Part shown: piece by piece, positions 46,153-55,323 of the stretch
Layout of the letters: every line of letters starts with the position of its first letter
How positions within the stretch are numbered: the stretch's first letter is position 1
Origin: Streptomyces laurentii
Lineage (GTDB): Bacteria > Actinomycetota > Actinomycetes > Streptomycetales > Streptomycetaceae
Reading direction: 5' to 3'
NCBI GenBank assembly: GCA_002355495.1
Contig: AP017424.1
Span: 5,521,501 to 5,585,500 of the forward strand
Length of the DNA stretch: 64,000 nt
Made by a program: the position numbers and the translations under genes
Notes under the pieces: generated by a model
The model's database searches: none
What the model saw: the letters and a program-made list of their open reading frames with translations, nothing else
What the model was told of the DNA's origin: nothing

Positions 46153-47055
46153 ATGCCCATGATCGAGGTTCAGGACCTGCACAAGTCCTACGGCGAGCGC
46201 AAGGCCGCCGACGGCGTCACGTTCGCGGTCGAGGAGGGGGAGATCTTCGGAATCCTCGGCCCCAACGGCGCCGGCAAGACGACCACCGTCGAATGCGTCG
46301 CCGGACTGCGCGCCGCCGACTCCGGCACCCTCCGCGTCGGCGGGCTCGACCCCGTCGCCCAGCACACCGAGGTGACCCGGCTGCTCGGCGTCCAGCTCCA
46401 GCAGAGCGCCCTCCAGCCCAAGCTCACGGTCCGCGAGGCGCTCGAACTGTACGCCTCCTTCTACGAGCGCCCCGCCGACTGGCGCGACCTGGCCGGCCAG
46501 CTCGGGCTCGACGACCAGCTGGACACCCGGTTCGGCAAGCTGTCCGGCGGCCGGCAGCAGCGGCTGTTCATCGCCCTCGCGCTGCTCGGCAACCCGCGCG
46601 CCGTCATCCTCGACGAACTCACCACCGGCCTCGACCCGCGCGGCCGCCGCGACACCTGGGACCTCGTCGAATCCGTCCGCGACCGCGGCGTGACCGTCCT
46701 CCTCGTCACCCACTTCATGGAGGAGGCCCAGCGGCTGTGCGACCGGATCGCGGTCATCGACCGCGGCCGGGTCACCGCCCTCGACACCCCCGCCGGGCTC
46801 ATCGGCCGCGCCACCGCCGCCACGTCCGTCTCCTTCGAGACCGACCCGCGGCTCGGCCACGGCGAACTCACCACCCTGCCCGGCGCGACCGGCGCCGAGA
46901 CCCACGACGGCCGGACCACCGTCACCGGCACCGACGCCACCGTGAACGCCTTCGTCCAGCTCCTCGCCCGCACCGGCGCCACCGTCCGCGGCCTGCGCGT
47001 CACCGACGCCACCCTCGACGACGCCTACCTCGACCTGACCGGAGCCGACCAGTGA
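46153..47055 (+). CDS. DrrA-type ABC transporter ATPase
   Basis: A 300-residue ATPase: Walker A GPNGAGKTTT, signature LSGGRQQRL, Walker B VILDELTTGLD (Leu where Pro is usual) and switch VTHFMEEA. The C-terminal 80 residues form the DrrA-type extension. Genes of this type export antibiotics or lipids with a separate permease. ATG 46153 is used; the permease start overlaps its stop by four bases (GTGA), and a kinase-regulator pair follows, so all four form one operon. Confidence 0.93.
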   Translation: MPMIEVQDLHKSYGERKAADGVTFAVEEGEIFGILGPNGAGKTTTVECVAGLRAADSGTLRVGGLDPVAQHTEVTRLLGVQLQQSALQPKLTVREALELYASFYERPADWRDLAGQLGLDDQLDTRFGKLSGGRQQRLFIALALLGNPRAVILDELTTGLDPRGRRDTWDLVESVRDRGVTVLLVTHFMEEAQRLCDRIAVIDRGRVTALDTPAGLIGRATAATSVSFETDPRLGHGELTTLPGATGAETHDGRTTVTGTDATVNAFVQLLARTGATVRGLRVTDATLDDAYLDLTGADQ

Positions 47056-47840
47056 CCACCACCGCGACCCCCGCCGCCACCGCTTCCGCGCCCGCCCGGC
47101 CGCGCGCCTCCCTGGCCCTGCTGCGCACCGAGATCCGGCTCTTCCTGCGCGAACCCGCCGCCCTGTTCTGGGTGATCATCTCTCCGACGGTGCTGCTCGC
47201 CATCCTCGGCTCCATCCCCTCCTTCCGCGAGGCCTCGCCGGACATCGGCGGCCGTAGGGTCGTCGACCTCTACGTCCCCGTCGCGGTCCTCTTCGCCCTG
47301 ATCATGTCCGGCCTGCAGGCCATGCCGCCGGTCCTGTCCGGCTACCGCGAACGCGGCATCCTGCGCCGCCTGTCCACCACCCCCGTACGCCCCGGCGCGC
47401 TGCTCGGCGCGCAGCTCGTCCTGCACGGCGCCGCCGCGCTCGTCTCCGCGCTGCTCGTCCTCGGCGTCGGCCGGATCGCGTTCGGGGTCGAACTGGCCGG
47501 CGACCTGCCCGGATACGTCCTCGCCCTGCTCCTCGCGGTCGCCGGCAGCCTCGCGCTCGGCGCGGCGGTCTGCGCGGTCTCCCGTACGCAGAAGATGGCG
47601 CAGGCGGTCGGCTCGGCGGTGTTCTTCCCCAGTATGTTCACGGCGGGCGTCTGGCTGCCGGTCCAGCAGATGCCGGATACGCTGCGCGGGATCGTCGAGT
47701 TCACCCCGCTCGGTGCCGCCTCCCAGGCCCTCGACGCGGCCATGGGCGGCCACTGGCCCGCCTGGTCCGCGCTCGGGATCCTGACGCTGTGGACGGTCCT
47801 GCTCACCGGGGCGGCGGTCCGCTGGTTCCGCTGGGAGTGA
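47052..47840 (+). CDS. DrrB-type ABC-2 permease
   Basis: A 262-residue ABC-2 permease with six predicted helices (about 38-58, 75-95, 118-138, 155-175, 183-203, 235-255). RLFLREPAALFWVIISPTVL near residue 30 is the typical N-terminal segment and FTPLGAASQALDA the C-terminal one. GTG 47052 overlaps the ATPase stop by four bases. It works with the ATPase at 46153 as an exporter. Confidence 0.93.
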   Translation: MTTTATPAATASAPARPRASLALLRTEIRLFLREPAALFWVIISPTVLLAILGSIPSFREASPDIGGRRVVDLYVPVAVLFALIMSGLQAMPPVLSGYRERGILRRLSTTPVRPGALLGAQLVLHGAAALVSALLVLGVGRIAFGVELAGDLPGYVLALLLAVAGSLALGAAVCAVSRTQKMAQAVGSAVFFPSMFTAGVWLPVQQMPDTLRGIVEFTPLGAASQALDAAMGGHWPAWSALGILTLWTVLLTGAAVRWFRWE

Positions 47841-47858
47841 CGGAGGGGGAGGTACGGG

Positions 47859-49399
47859 ATGAGCGCGCGTACGACGATCAGCGGGCCGGCCACGGGGGTG
47901 CCGGCCACGGTCACCGCGGCGACCGGGAGGGGGGTTTTGCCCGTGCCCCGGCCGGCCACGGTCACGGTCACCGCGCGCGCCCTTGGCGAGGGTGCCCTCT
48001 CCGGGGACGCTTCCGCCACGGACGCCCCCGCCACGTCCTCGCCCGCCACTTCCTCCGGCACCGCGCCGACGACCGTCGAGGAGCGCTGGCGGCAGTTCTT
48101 CGGCTGGGGCCCGTACGTGCTTCTCACCCTCGCCACCCTCATCTCCGCGGCCTCGAACGACGCGTTCGGCGAGCAGGCCCACCCCGCCGCGATGGCCGTC
48201 CTGGTCCCCGCGACCCTGGTCCTCCTCGTCTGGTGGTCCCTGCGGCAGCGCTCGCTGCCCGACCCGGCGCCGGGCGACCGGCCCGCCTGCGTGGCGGAGA
48301 CGAGCGGCGACGGCCTCCCGCTGGTGGCACCCGTCCTCATCCCCGGGGCACCCGGCACCGCCTCCGTCGTCTACTTCGTCCTGCGGACCGCCCTCGCCCT
48401 CGCCCTCACCTGGGCCAACCCGCTCTTCGCGGTCTTCGCCTGCGTCGGCTACTTCGACACCGCCCACCTCCTGCCGCCCCGTCCCGCCGTCACCCGGGCG
48501 GGGCTGCTCGTCGTCGCGTTCACGCTCGCCGGTTCGCAGTCGGGCGGCCTGCCGCCCCGCTCGGGCATCCAATGGGTGCTGTTCGGCGGCCTGTTCGTGA
48601 TCAACGCCAGTCTCGCCATCGGCCTCTCCCACCTCGGGACGAAGGAGGCGGAGAAAGCCATGGCGCTCGCCCGCACCAACTCCCGTCTGGAGCAGGCGCT
48701 CGCCGAAAACGCGGCGCTGCAAGCCCAGTTGCTGCTGCAGGCCCGGGAGGCGGGGATCGCCGACGAGCGGCGGCGGCTGGCCGCCGAGATCCACGACACC
48801 ATCGCGCAGGGCCTCACCGGCGTCATCGCCCAGCTCCAGGCCGTCACCGCCACCGCGGACCCGGCCGTCGCCGACGTCCATCTGCGCCGCGCCGCCGAAC
48901 TCGCCCGGCACAGCCTCGGTGAGGCCCGGCGCTCCGTCCACAACCTCGGCCCGGCCGCCCTCGAACTCGACTCCCTGCCCGTCGCGTTGGAGAAGACCGT
49001 CGCCGCCTGGGCCGAACGCGCCGGCATCACGGCCCGGTTCACCGCCACCGGCACCGAACTCCCGCTCCACGACGAGATCGCCGCCACCCTGCTGCGGATC
49101 ACCGAGGAGGCCCTCGCCAACGCCGAGCGCCACTCCGGCGCCGCCCGCGCCGGCGTCACCCTCTCCTACATGGGGGACGAGATCACCCTCGACGTACGCG
49201 ACGACGGCCGCGGCTTCGACCCGGCCGCCGTGCCCCCCGCACCCGCGCCGGCGGCTTCGGTCTCGGCGGCATGCGGGCCCGCGCCGAACGCCTCGCGGGC
49301 GCCCTCACCGTGGAGTCCGAACCCGGCCACGGCACGGCCATCAGCGCCCGCGTACCGTTGGCGCCCCAGGACGGAGACGGAGCACGCGATGCGGTCTGA
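47859..49399 (+). CDS. NarL-type sensor histidine kinase, frameshifted in the ATPase domain
   Basis: A Thr/Ala-rich N-terminus (about 70 residues) precedes several membrane helices (about 85-260). The HisKA_3 motif EIHDTIAQGLTGVIAQLQ and the N-box (EEALANAERHS) are intact, then the frame breaks after DDGRGFDPAAVPP. The expected remainder (GGFGLGGMRARAERLAG, then VESEPGHGTAISARVPL) is in another frame and ends at TGA 49397-49399. Adding one C to the six-C run near 49233 restores it. As given, the frame reads straight into the response regulator, producing an apparent kinase-regulator fusion without a G2 box. ATG 47859 has GGGGGAGG upstream. Confidence 0.8.
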
Positions 49400-50036
49400 G
49401 ATCAGCCTTCTCATCGTCGACGACCACCCCGTGGTCCGCGACGGCCTGCGCGGCATGTTCGAGGCCGACGGCGGCTTCCGGGTCCTCGGCGAGGCCCCGA
49501 ACGGGGTCGAGGGCGTCGCTCTCGCTCAGCGCCTCGACCCGGACGTGATCCTCATGGACCTGCGCATGCCCGGGGGCGGCGGCGTCGACGCGATCGCCGA
49601 ACTCGCCCGGCGCGGCGCCCGTTCCCGCGTCCTCGTCCTCACCACGTACGACACGGACACCGACACCCTCCCGGCCATCGAGGCGGGCGCCACCGGCTAC
49701 CTCCTCAAGGACGCGCCGCGCGAGGAACTCTTCGCCGCCGTCCGCGCTGCCGCCGAGGGCCGTACGGTCCTCTCCCCGGCCGTCGCCGGCCGCCTCGTCA
49801 CCCGCGTCCGCACCCCCGCGGCCCCCGCCGACGACTCCCTCTCGGCCCGCGAACGCGAGGTCCTCGCCCTCGTCGCCCAGGGCACCCCCAACCGCGAGAT
49901 CGCCGCCGAACTCTTCATCAGCGAGGCCACGGTGAAGACCCATCTCACCCACATCTACGCCAAGCTGGGCGTCAAGGACCGCGCGGAGGCCGTCGCGGTC
50001 GGCTACCAGCGCGCCATCCTCGGCACCCCCACCTGA
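49389..50036 (+). CDS. NarL/LuxR-family response regulator
   Basis: A 215-residue regulator with LLIVDDHPVVRDG, phosphoacceptor Asp in VILMDLRMPGGGG, and LuxR motif LSAREREVLALVAQGTPNRE, then ATVKTHLTHIYAKLGV. ATG 49389 overlaps the restored kinase stop by 11 bp, which supports it as a separate protein and the kinase frameshift as an error or mutation. It is the last gene of the ABC-kinase-regulator operon and probably controls that exporter. Confidence 0.92.
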   Translation: MRSEISLLIVDDHPVVRDGLRGMFEADGGFRVLGEAPNGVEGVALAQRLDPDVILMDLRMPGGGGVDAIAELARRGARSRVLVLTTYDTDTDTLPAIEAGATGYLLKDAPREELFAAVRAAAEGRTVLSPAVAGRLVTRVRTPAAPADDSLSAREREVLALVAQGTPNREIAAELFISEATVKTHLTHIYAKLGVKDRAEAVAVGYQRAILGTPT

Positions 50037-50089
50037 CCCGCGCCCAGGGAACGGGCGGCGCGATCCGCCGCTCCGCCGGCGACCGGCGC

Positions 50090-50599
50090 CTACGCGCCCT
50101 CGTCGGCCGGGCGGACGTCGTCCGAGGGCCGGTCAAGCCTCTTGCGCATCTTCACCGAGGTCGTTTTGTAGCCGAGCGACGCGTAGAGGCCGCGCGCGCC
50201 GGTGTTGAACCCGAAGACGCTGAGGCCCAGCGTGTGCGCGCCCCGCTCCCGGGCGTACTCCTCGGCGAGGAGCATGGCCGTGCGGCCGAGGCCCCGGCCG
50301 CGCCGGGCGGTGTCGATCACGATGTCCCAGACCCACCAGGCGCCGGGGTCGTCGCTCCGGTCCGGGCCGATCCAGAGATAGCCGACGTTCTCCCCGTCCT
50401 CGTCGATCACGTCGAAGACCGCCTGATCCGGGGTCGACGCCCCGGACGGGAAGGAGTGCGTCATGCTCTCGTCCGCCTGTCGGCGGGCGTCCTCGGGCGG
50501 GTGCCCCAGGGCGACGAGGTCCTGGGCGTACTCGGCCCGACTGCGTTCGAGCCAGGCGGGGAAGTGTTCGGGGTCAAGAGGACGGAGGGTCACGGGCAT
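50090..50599 (-). CDS. GNAT-family N-acetyltransferase
   Basis: A 169-residue acetyltransferase. The acetyl-CoA motif A is VWDIVIDTARRGRGLGRTAM (about 90-109), with the R/Q-x-x-G-x-G/A pattern as RRGRGLG, and motif B is LGLSVFGFNTGARGLYASLGY. GNATs of this type acetylate small molecules or protein N-termini; the substrate is unknown. ATG 50599 lacks a strong ribosome-binding site. It is divergent from the first L,D-transpeptidase gene. Confidence 0.87.
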   Translation of the reverse strand: MPVTLRPLDPEHFPAWLERSRAEYAQDLVALGHPPEDARRQADESMTHSFPSGASTPDQAVFDVIDEDGENVGYLWIGPDRSDDPGAWWVWDIVIDTARRGRGLGRTAMLLAEEYARERGAHTLGLSVFGFNTGARGLYASLGYKTTSVKMRKRLDRPSDDVRPADEGA

Positions 50600-50681
50600 C
50601 GGCCCAGGCTTCCACACCACCCGAGGGGCGGCACCTCGATTCCGTACCGGTCCGGCGTGAGCCGCCCTCCGCGCCCTCCAC

Positions 50682-51968
50682 ATGCGCGTATGTACGTTTC
50701 CCCGGGCGGTGTCCGTCGTTGGGCGGGGCGTGACAGGTGTACGGAGGCGGGCGGGGAACGCGCTCGCGGTGGCGGGTCTGTGCGCGGGCCTGCTGGTGAG
50801 CGTGGCGGGTCTCGCGGGCTGCAAGGTGGCGGGCGGGCGGGTGACGATCGACCTGAAGTTCCCGGGGGCGCCGCCGGCACCCGGCGACGTGATCCGGGTG
50901 ACGCCGGAGGACGGCAGCCGAGGCGCGTCAGCCGACGGGCCGCTGGAGGTGTCCGTGGACAGCGGGCGTCTGGAGCGGGTGTCGGTGGTCCAGATCGAGG
51001 ACGCCCAGCCGGCGCAGGTCGCGGGGGAGATCTCCGCGGACGGGCTGCGCTGGCGGCCCAGCCCCGGCACCCGGCTCGAACTCGCCGCCAAGTACAGCGT
51101 CGACGCGGTCGCGCTGGACGGGCACGGCCGCCGCTCGGCCCGGCACACCACCTTCACGACCGTCGTCCCGGAGCACCGCTTCATCGGCTACTTCAAGCCG
51201 GAGAACCGCGCCACCGTCGGCGTCGGGATGATCGTCTCCGTCACCTTCAACCAGGAGATCGAGAACCGCGCCGCCGTCGAGCGGGCGATCCGGGTGACGT
51301 CCGACCCGCCGGTGGAGATCTCCGGCCACTGGTTCGGCAAGGACCGGCTGGACTTCCGCCCCGCCGCGTACTGGCGCCCCGGCACCCGGGTCACCGTCGC
51401 ACTCGGCCTGCGCGACGTCGAGGGCGCGCCCGGCACGTACGGGATCCAGCGCAAGACCGTCGGCTTCACGGTCGGCCGCGCGCAGATCTCCCGCGTGGAC
51501 GCGGCGAAGCACACCATGGACATCCAGCGCGACGGCGAGCCGCTCACCACGCTGCCGATCACCGCGGGGGCGCCGAAGACCACCACGTACAACGGCAAGA
51601 TGGTGGTCACGGAGCTGTACGACGTGACGCGGATGAACGGGGCCACGGTCGGTTTCGGCGGCGAGTACGACATCAAGGACGTGCCGCACGCGATGCGGCT
51701 CACCGACTCGGGGACCTTCCTGCACGGCAACTACTGGGCCTCGGCGGACACCTTCGGCTCGACGAACGTCAGTCACGGCTGTGTCGGGCTGCGCGACGTG
51801 AAGGGCGGCGGCGGGGACACCCCGGCGGGCTGGTTCTTCGACCGGACGCTGATCGGTGACGTGGTGGAGGTCGTGAACTCCCGCGACACCGTGGTGTGGG
51901 CGGGCAACGGGCTCAGCGGCTGGAACCTGGACTGGACCGGGTGGAAGGCGGGTTCGGCCCTGCGCTGA
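50682..51968 (+). CDS. L,D-transpeptidase lipoprotein (YkuD), first of a tandem pair
   Basis: A lipoprotein peptidoglycan cross-linker of up to 428 residues. The signal peptide ends in lipobox GLAGC, followed by two Ig-like domains (about 55-175 and 180-275) and the YkuD catalytic domain with HGNYWASADTFGS and SHGCVGLRD, whose Cys is the nucleophile. It forms 3-3 cross-links, the main type in actinomycete walls. ATG 50682 is the longest start; GTG 50730, right at the signal peptide, is equally plausible. It is 61% or so alike in plain view to the next gene in the catalytic half, an eye estimate only. Confidence 0.9.
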   Translation: MRVCTFPRAVSVVGRGVTGVRRRAGNALAVAGLCAGLLVSVAGLAGCKVAGGRVTIDLKFPGAPPAPGDVIRVTPEDGSRGASADGPLEVSVDSGRLERVSVVQIEDAQPAQVAGEISADGLRWRPSPGTRLELAAKYSVDAVALDGHGRRSARHTTFTTVVPEHRFIGYFKPENRATVGVGMIVSVTFNQEIENRAAVERAIRVTSDPPVEISGHWFGKDRLDFRPAAYWRPGTRVTVALGLRDVEGAPGTYGIQRKTVGFTVGRAQISRVDAAKHTMDIQRDGEPLTTLPITAGAPKTTTYNGKMVVTELYDVTRMNGATVGFGGEYDIKDVPHAMRLTDSGTFLHGNYWASADTFGSTNVSHGCVGLRDVKGGGGDTPAGWFFDRTLIGDVVEVVNSRDTVVWAGNGLSGWNLDWTGWKAGSALR

Positions 51969-51982
51969 TTTCCGGAGTGGCG

Positions 51983-52053
51983 GACCCCGCGTGGCGCCTC
52001 CGGCCGACCCCGCGTGGCACCTTCGGCCCGACCCCGGGTGGCACCTCCACGCC
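51983..52053. repeat. Three imperfect 23-24-bp direct repeats
   Basis: Three consecutive units beginning GACCCCGCGTGGC or GACCCCGGGTGGC lie right after the first transpeptidase gene. The gap 51969-52265 also holds the terminator at 52084 and probably the promoter of the next gene. Confidence 0.75.
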
Positions 52054-52083
52054 AGGCCCTACCACCCGTGACACTCCCCGAGA

Positions 52084-52117
52084 GCCCCGGATTCCCCGAT
52101 TCCGGGGTTTCCGGGGC
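52084..52117 (+). terminator. Terminator after the first L,D-transpeptidase gene
   Basis: GCCCCGGA (52084-52091) pairs with TCCGGGGC (52110-52117), and within it CCCCG pairs with CGGGG after a TT/TT mismatch. Confidence 0.65.
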
Positions 52118-52265
52118 CTCTTCGCGCGAACTGCGACGGAACAGTGACATTCGAGGGGAAGTCTCGTGACCAGCGGTGTGGTTATCTGACGCTGTGTGCA
52201 CGTCAGGATGTGCACAGGGGGCGGGGACCGGCGGGGCCGGTGCCGTGTGAGGGGAGAACAGCATA

Positions 52266-53510
52266 GTGAACGGGCAGCCGATATCCGCAGCGACCGCAGG
52301 GCGACGTCGTCGCCGTGCCGTCCGGGGCCTGGGTGCCGTGGCGACAGGGACGCTGCTTCTCGTCCTGACCGCGTGTGGGGGCGGCGGCGGGGGCGACGGC
52401 AAGGGGGCCGGAGCGGGTTCCGGCTCGGGCAAGGGGGACACCACAGCGTCCCAGGCGGTCGTCGCGGTCGCGCCGGCGGACGGCGCCGACGCGGTAGCCA
52501 CCAGCGGCGCGCTGAAGGTGACGGCCCAGAAGGGCAAGCTGAGCACGGTCACGGTCGCCGACTCCGAGGGCCACGCGGTCGACGGGAAGATCTCCGCCGA
52601 CGGCGCGAGCTGGGAGCCGACCGCACACCTGTCGGCCGGCACGAAGTACAAGGTGCACGCCATCGCCAAGGACGCCGACGGGCGTGAGTCGGCGAAGGAC
52701 ACCAGCTTCACCACGCTCGTCCCGAAGAACACCTTCGTCGGCCAGTACACGCCGGAGAACGGCCAGACCGTCGGCGTCGGCATGCCGGTCTCCATCCGGT
52801 TCACCCGGGGCATCACCGACCCGGAGGCCGTGGAGCGCGCCATCAAGGTCACGGCCGAGCCGGCCGTCGACATCGAGGGCCACTGGTTCGGCAACGACCG
52901 GCTCGACTTCCGTCCCGAGGACTACTGGGCCGCCGGCACCAAGGTGACCGTGAAGCTCAACCTCGACGGTGTCGAGGGCCGGCCGGGCGTGTACGGCAAG
53001 CAGAAGAAGTCCTTCTCCTTCACCATCGGCCGCCGCCAGGTCTCCACGGTCGACGCCGGCGCCAAGACGATGAAGGTCGAGCGCGACGGCAAGGTCATCC
53101 GGACGATCCCGATCAGCGCGGGCGCGCCGTCCACGACCACGTACAACGGCCAGATGGTCATCAGCGAGAAGTACAAGGTCACGCGGATGAACGGGGCCAC
53201 GGTCGGCTTCGGTGGCGAGTACGACATCAAGGACGTGCCGCACGCCATGCGTCTGTCCAGCTCCGGCACCTTCATCCACGGCAACTACTGGGGTTCGTCC
53301 TCCATCTTCGGCAGCCAGAACACCAGCCACGGCTGCGTGGGCCTGCGCGACGCCCGCGGCGCGGGCGACAGCTCGACGCCGGCCGCCTGGTTCTACGACC
53401 GTTCGCTCGTCGGTGACGTCGTGGTCGTGAAGAACTCCCGCGACAAGCAGATCGCCCCGGACAACGGCCTCAACGGCTGGAACATGTCCTGGTCGGCCTG
53501 GAAGGCCTGA
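52266..53510 (+). CDS. L,D-transpeptidase lipoprotein (YkuD), second of a tandem pair
   Basis: A 414-residue lipoprotein: Arg-rich start, signal peptide with lipobox LTAC at about residue 38, a Gly/Lys-rich linker, two Ig-like domains and a YkuD domain with HGNYWGSSSIFGS and SHGCVGLRD (catalytic Cys). It makes 3-3 peptidoglycan cross-links at the outer face of the membrane. GTG 52266 follows GGGGAG. It is a clear paralogue of the preceding gene, sharing the same domain order, and is followed by its own terminator, so the two may be transcribed separately. Confidence 0.93.
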   Translation: MNGQPISAATAGRRRRRAVRGLGAVATGTLLLVLTACGGGGGGDGKGAGAGSGSGKGDTTASQAVVAVAPADGADAVATSGALKVTAQKGKLSTVTVADSEGHAVDGKISADGASWEPTAHLSAGTKYKVHAIAKDADGRESAKDTSFTTLVPKNTFVGQYTPENGQTVGVGMPVSIRFTRGITDPEAVERAIKVTAEPAVDIEGHWFGNDRLDFRPEDYWAAGTKVTVKLNLDGVEGRPGVYGKQKKSFSFTIGRRQVSTVDAGAKTMKVERDGKVIRTIPISAGAPSTTTYNGQMVISEKYKVTRMNGATVGFGGEYDIKDVPHAMRLSSSGTFIHGNYWGSSSIFGSQNTSHGCVGLRDARGAGDSSTPAAWFYDRSLVGDVVVVKNSRDKQIAPDNGLNGWNMSWSAWKA

Positions 53511-53533
53511 CGCTCGCGTAGTCCCACGGGATC

Positions 53534-53568
53534 GGGGCCCGGTGCTGTGACCAACAGCACCGGGCCCC
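53534..53568 (+). terminator. Strong terminator after the second L,D-transpeptidase gene
   Basis: GGGGCCCGGTGCTGT (53534-53548) and ACAGCACCGGGCCCC (53554-53568) form a perfect 15-bp stem with a GACCA loop. Confidence 0.85.
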
Positions 53569-53598
53569 GCGCTGTGAGCGGCCGCTAACCTTCCGGGC

Positions 53599-54366
53599 AT
53601 GACTGTGAATCTCGAAGTCGCCGAAGGCGTCGGCACGATCCGTCTCGACCGTCCCCCGATGAACGCCCTGGACGTCGCCACCCAGGACCGGCTGCGCGAG
53701 CTCGCCGAAGAGGCGACCCGCCGCGACGACGTGCGCGCCGTGGTTCTCTACGGCGGCGAGAAGGTGTTCGCGGCCGGCGCGGACATCAAGGAGATGCAGG
53801 TCATGGACCACGCGGCGATGGTCGCCCGGTCCCGCGGGCTCCAGGACGCCTTCACCGCCGTCGCCCGGATCCCCAAGCCCGTCGTCGCGGCCGTCACCGG
53901 CTACGCGCTGGGCGGCGGCTGCGAGCTGGCGCTCTGTGCCGACTACCGGATCGCCGGCGACAACGCCAAGCTGGGCCAGCCCGAGATCCTGCTCGGCCTC
54001 ATCCCCGGCGCCGGCGGCACCCAGCGGCTGTCCCGTCTCATCGGCCCGTCCCGCGCCAAGGACCTCATCTTCACCGGCCGCATGGTGAAGGCCGACGAGG
54101 CGCTCCGGCTCGGCCTGGTCGACCGGGTCGTCCCGGCCGCCGAGGTCTACGAGCAGGCATATGCCTGGGCGGCGAAGCTCGCCCAGGGCCCCGCCATCGC
54201 GCTGCGCGCCGCCAAGGAGGCCGTGGACCAGGGCCTGGAGGCGGACATCGACACCGGTCTCGCCATCGAACGCACCTGGTTCGCGGGCCTGTTCGCGACG
54301 GAGGACCGCGAGCGCGGCATGCGCAGCTTCGTCGAGGAGGGGCCGGGCAAGGCGAAGTTCGCCTGA
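53599..54366 (+). CDS. Enoyl-CoA hydratase/isomerase
   Basis: A 255-residue crotonase-family enzyme that hydrates trans-2-enoyl-CoA in fatty-acid breakdown or related pathways. The oxyanion-hole segment is FAAGADIKEM (about 55-64), then YALGGGCELALCADYRIA (about 102-119), and the two catalytic Glu positions lie in GGCELAL and LGQPEILLGLIPGAGGTQRL. The length and both Glu residues support a true hydratase. ATG 53599 is the only sensible start. It stands alone between two terminators. Confidence 0.92.
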   Translation: MTVNLEVAEGVGTIRLDRPPMNALDVATQDRLRELAEEATRRDDVRAVVLYGGEKVFAAGADIKEMQVMDHAAMVARSRGLQDAFTAVARIPKPVVAAVTGYALGGGCELALCADYRIAGDNAKLGQPEILLGLIPGAGGTQRLSRLIGPSRAKDLIFTGRMVKADEALRLGLVDRVVPAAEVYEQAYAWAAKLAQGPAIALRAAKEAVDQGLEADIDTGLAIERTWFAGLFATEDRERGMRSFVEEGPGKAKFA

Positions 54367-54494
54367 GCCTGGGTGGGCGAGTCGGGGGAGGCGGGGGAGT
54401 GCCGGACGACCGTCCGGACGGCTCCCGGCGCGCCTTCGGCACCTCCCTCCCCCGCACCTCGGTGACCGTCGCGCGCCCGCGCGCGTGACACCCG

Positions 54495-54521
54495 GCCCGC
54501 GTCCGGATTCCGGCCGCGGGC
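54495..54521 (+). terminator. Terminator after the enoyl-CoA hydratase gene
   Basis: GCCCGCG (54495-54501) pairs with CGCGGGC (54515-54521), and CCGG with CCGG inside around ATT. It is followed by TTTCCC. Confidence 0.65.
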
Positions 54522-54662
54522 TTTCCCATGTCCGTACTTCGGCGGGATAGGGCCGAACGGCCCTCGCCCACCGTCGGCATGTGCCATTGTCAATGGCCCG
54601 GAATTGCCGATTCCGGAGGGACGATTCCCGGGGAACGGCCCCGCGGGCCGCTCCGGACGGCC

Positions 54663-55199
54663 ATGATGGAGGGCATGGCGGGCCTGGAAGGTATGGAACA
54701 GCCGCGGCAGCCCGGCACGGGCGTCGTCGCCCGTTGGGGGCCCGGCGCCGAGGACGAGCGGACCGCCGAGGCGCACCGGGTGGCCGCGCGGGCGCTGGCC
54801 GAGTACGGCAACCCCGCGGAGCAGGACGTACGGCTTCCGTCGCTTCCCCAGTCCGCCGCGCTGGCCCGCCGGCTCACCCAGTGGGTGGTCCTGCGTGACT
54901 GGAAACTCGGGCCGCAGATCTCCGAGCACGCGGTGCTGCTCGTGTCCGAACTGGTCGGCAACGCCGTGCGTCACACCGGCGCCCGCGTCTTCACCCTGCG
55001 GATGCACCGCCGTCGCGGCCGGATCCGGATCGAGGTGCGCGACCCCTCGCGCGGACTGCCCTGCCTCATGCCGGTGCACGAACTCGACACCAGCGGCCGG
55101 GGGCTCTTCCTCGTCGACAAGCTCTCCGACCGGTGGGGTGTCGACCTGGCCCCGCGCGGCAAGACCGTCTGGTTCGAGATGCGGGTGATCGACCGCTGA
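54663..55199 (+). CDS. Anti-sigma-factor-like ATP-binding protein (HATPase_c_2)
   Basis: A 178-residue protein. Residues about 60-170 form a GHKL ATPase fold of the RsbW/SpoIIAB type: N-box LLVSELVGNAVRHTG, and G-box region EVRDPSRGLP with TSGRGLFLVDKLSDRWGV. Streptomyces encode dozens of these; they act as anti-sigma factors or partners of anti-anti-sigma proteins. No sigma factor or partner is adjacent. Several Met codons lie close together (54663, 54666, 54675, 54693), so the start is uncertain. Confidence 0.82.
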   Translation: MMEGMAGLEGMEQPRQPGTGVVARWGPGAEDERTAEAHRVAARALAEYGNPAEQDVRLPSLPQSAALARRLTQWVVLRDWKLGPQISEHAVLLVSELVGNAVRHTGARVFTLRMHRRRGRIRIEVRDPSRGLPCLMPVHELDTSGRGLFLVDKLSDRWGVDLAPRGKTVWFEMRVIDR

Positions 55200-55279
55200 G
55201 CGGTGCCCGCTCGCCCGTCGGCGCCCACCCGCCACCGCCGGTCCGCTGTCACCCGCCCCCGCTGCCGCCCCACGACGCG

Positions 55280-55323
55280 CGAAAGCCCCCGTCCGCCGTT
55301 GGTGGGGCGCGTGGGGGCTTTCG
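55280..55323 (+). terminator. Terminator after the ATP-binding protein gene
   Basis: CGAAAGCCCCC (55280-55290) and GGGGGCTTTCG (55313-55323) form a perfect 11-bp stem with a 22-base loop. Confidence 0.75.

Noticed and set aside
47859..50036. Hybrid histidine kinase-response regulator fusion
   Set aside because: The kinase G2 box and C-terminus are intact in another frame and end overlapping the regulator ATG, so two genes with an indel explain it better.
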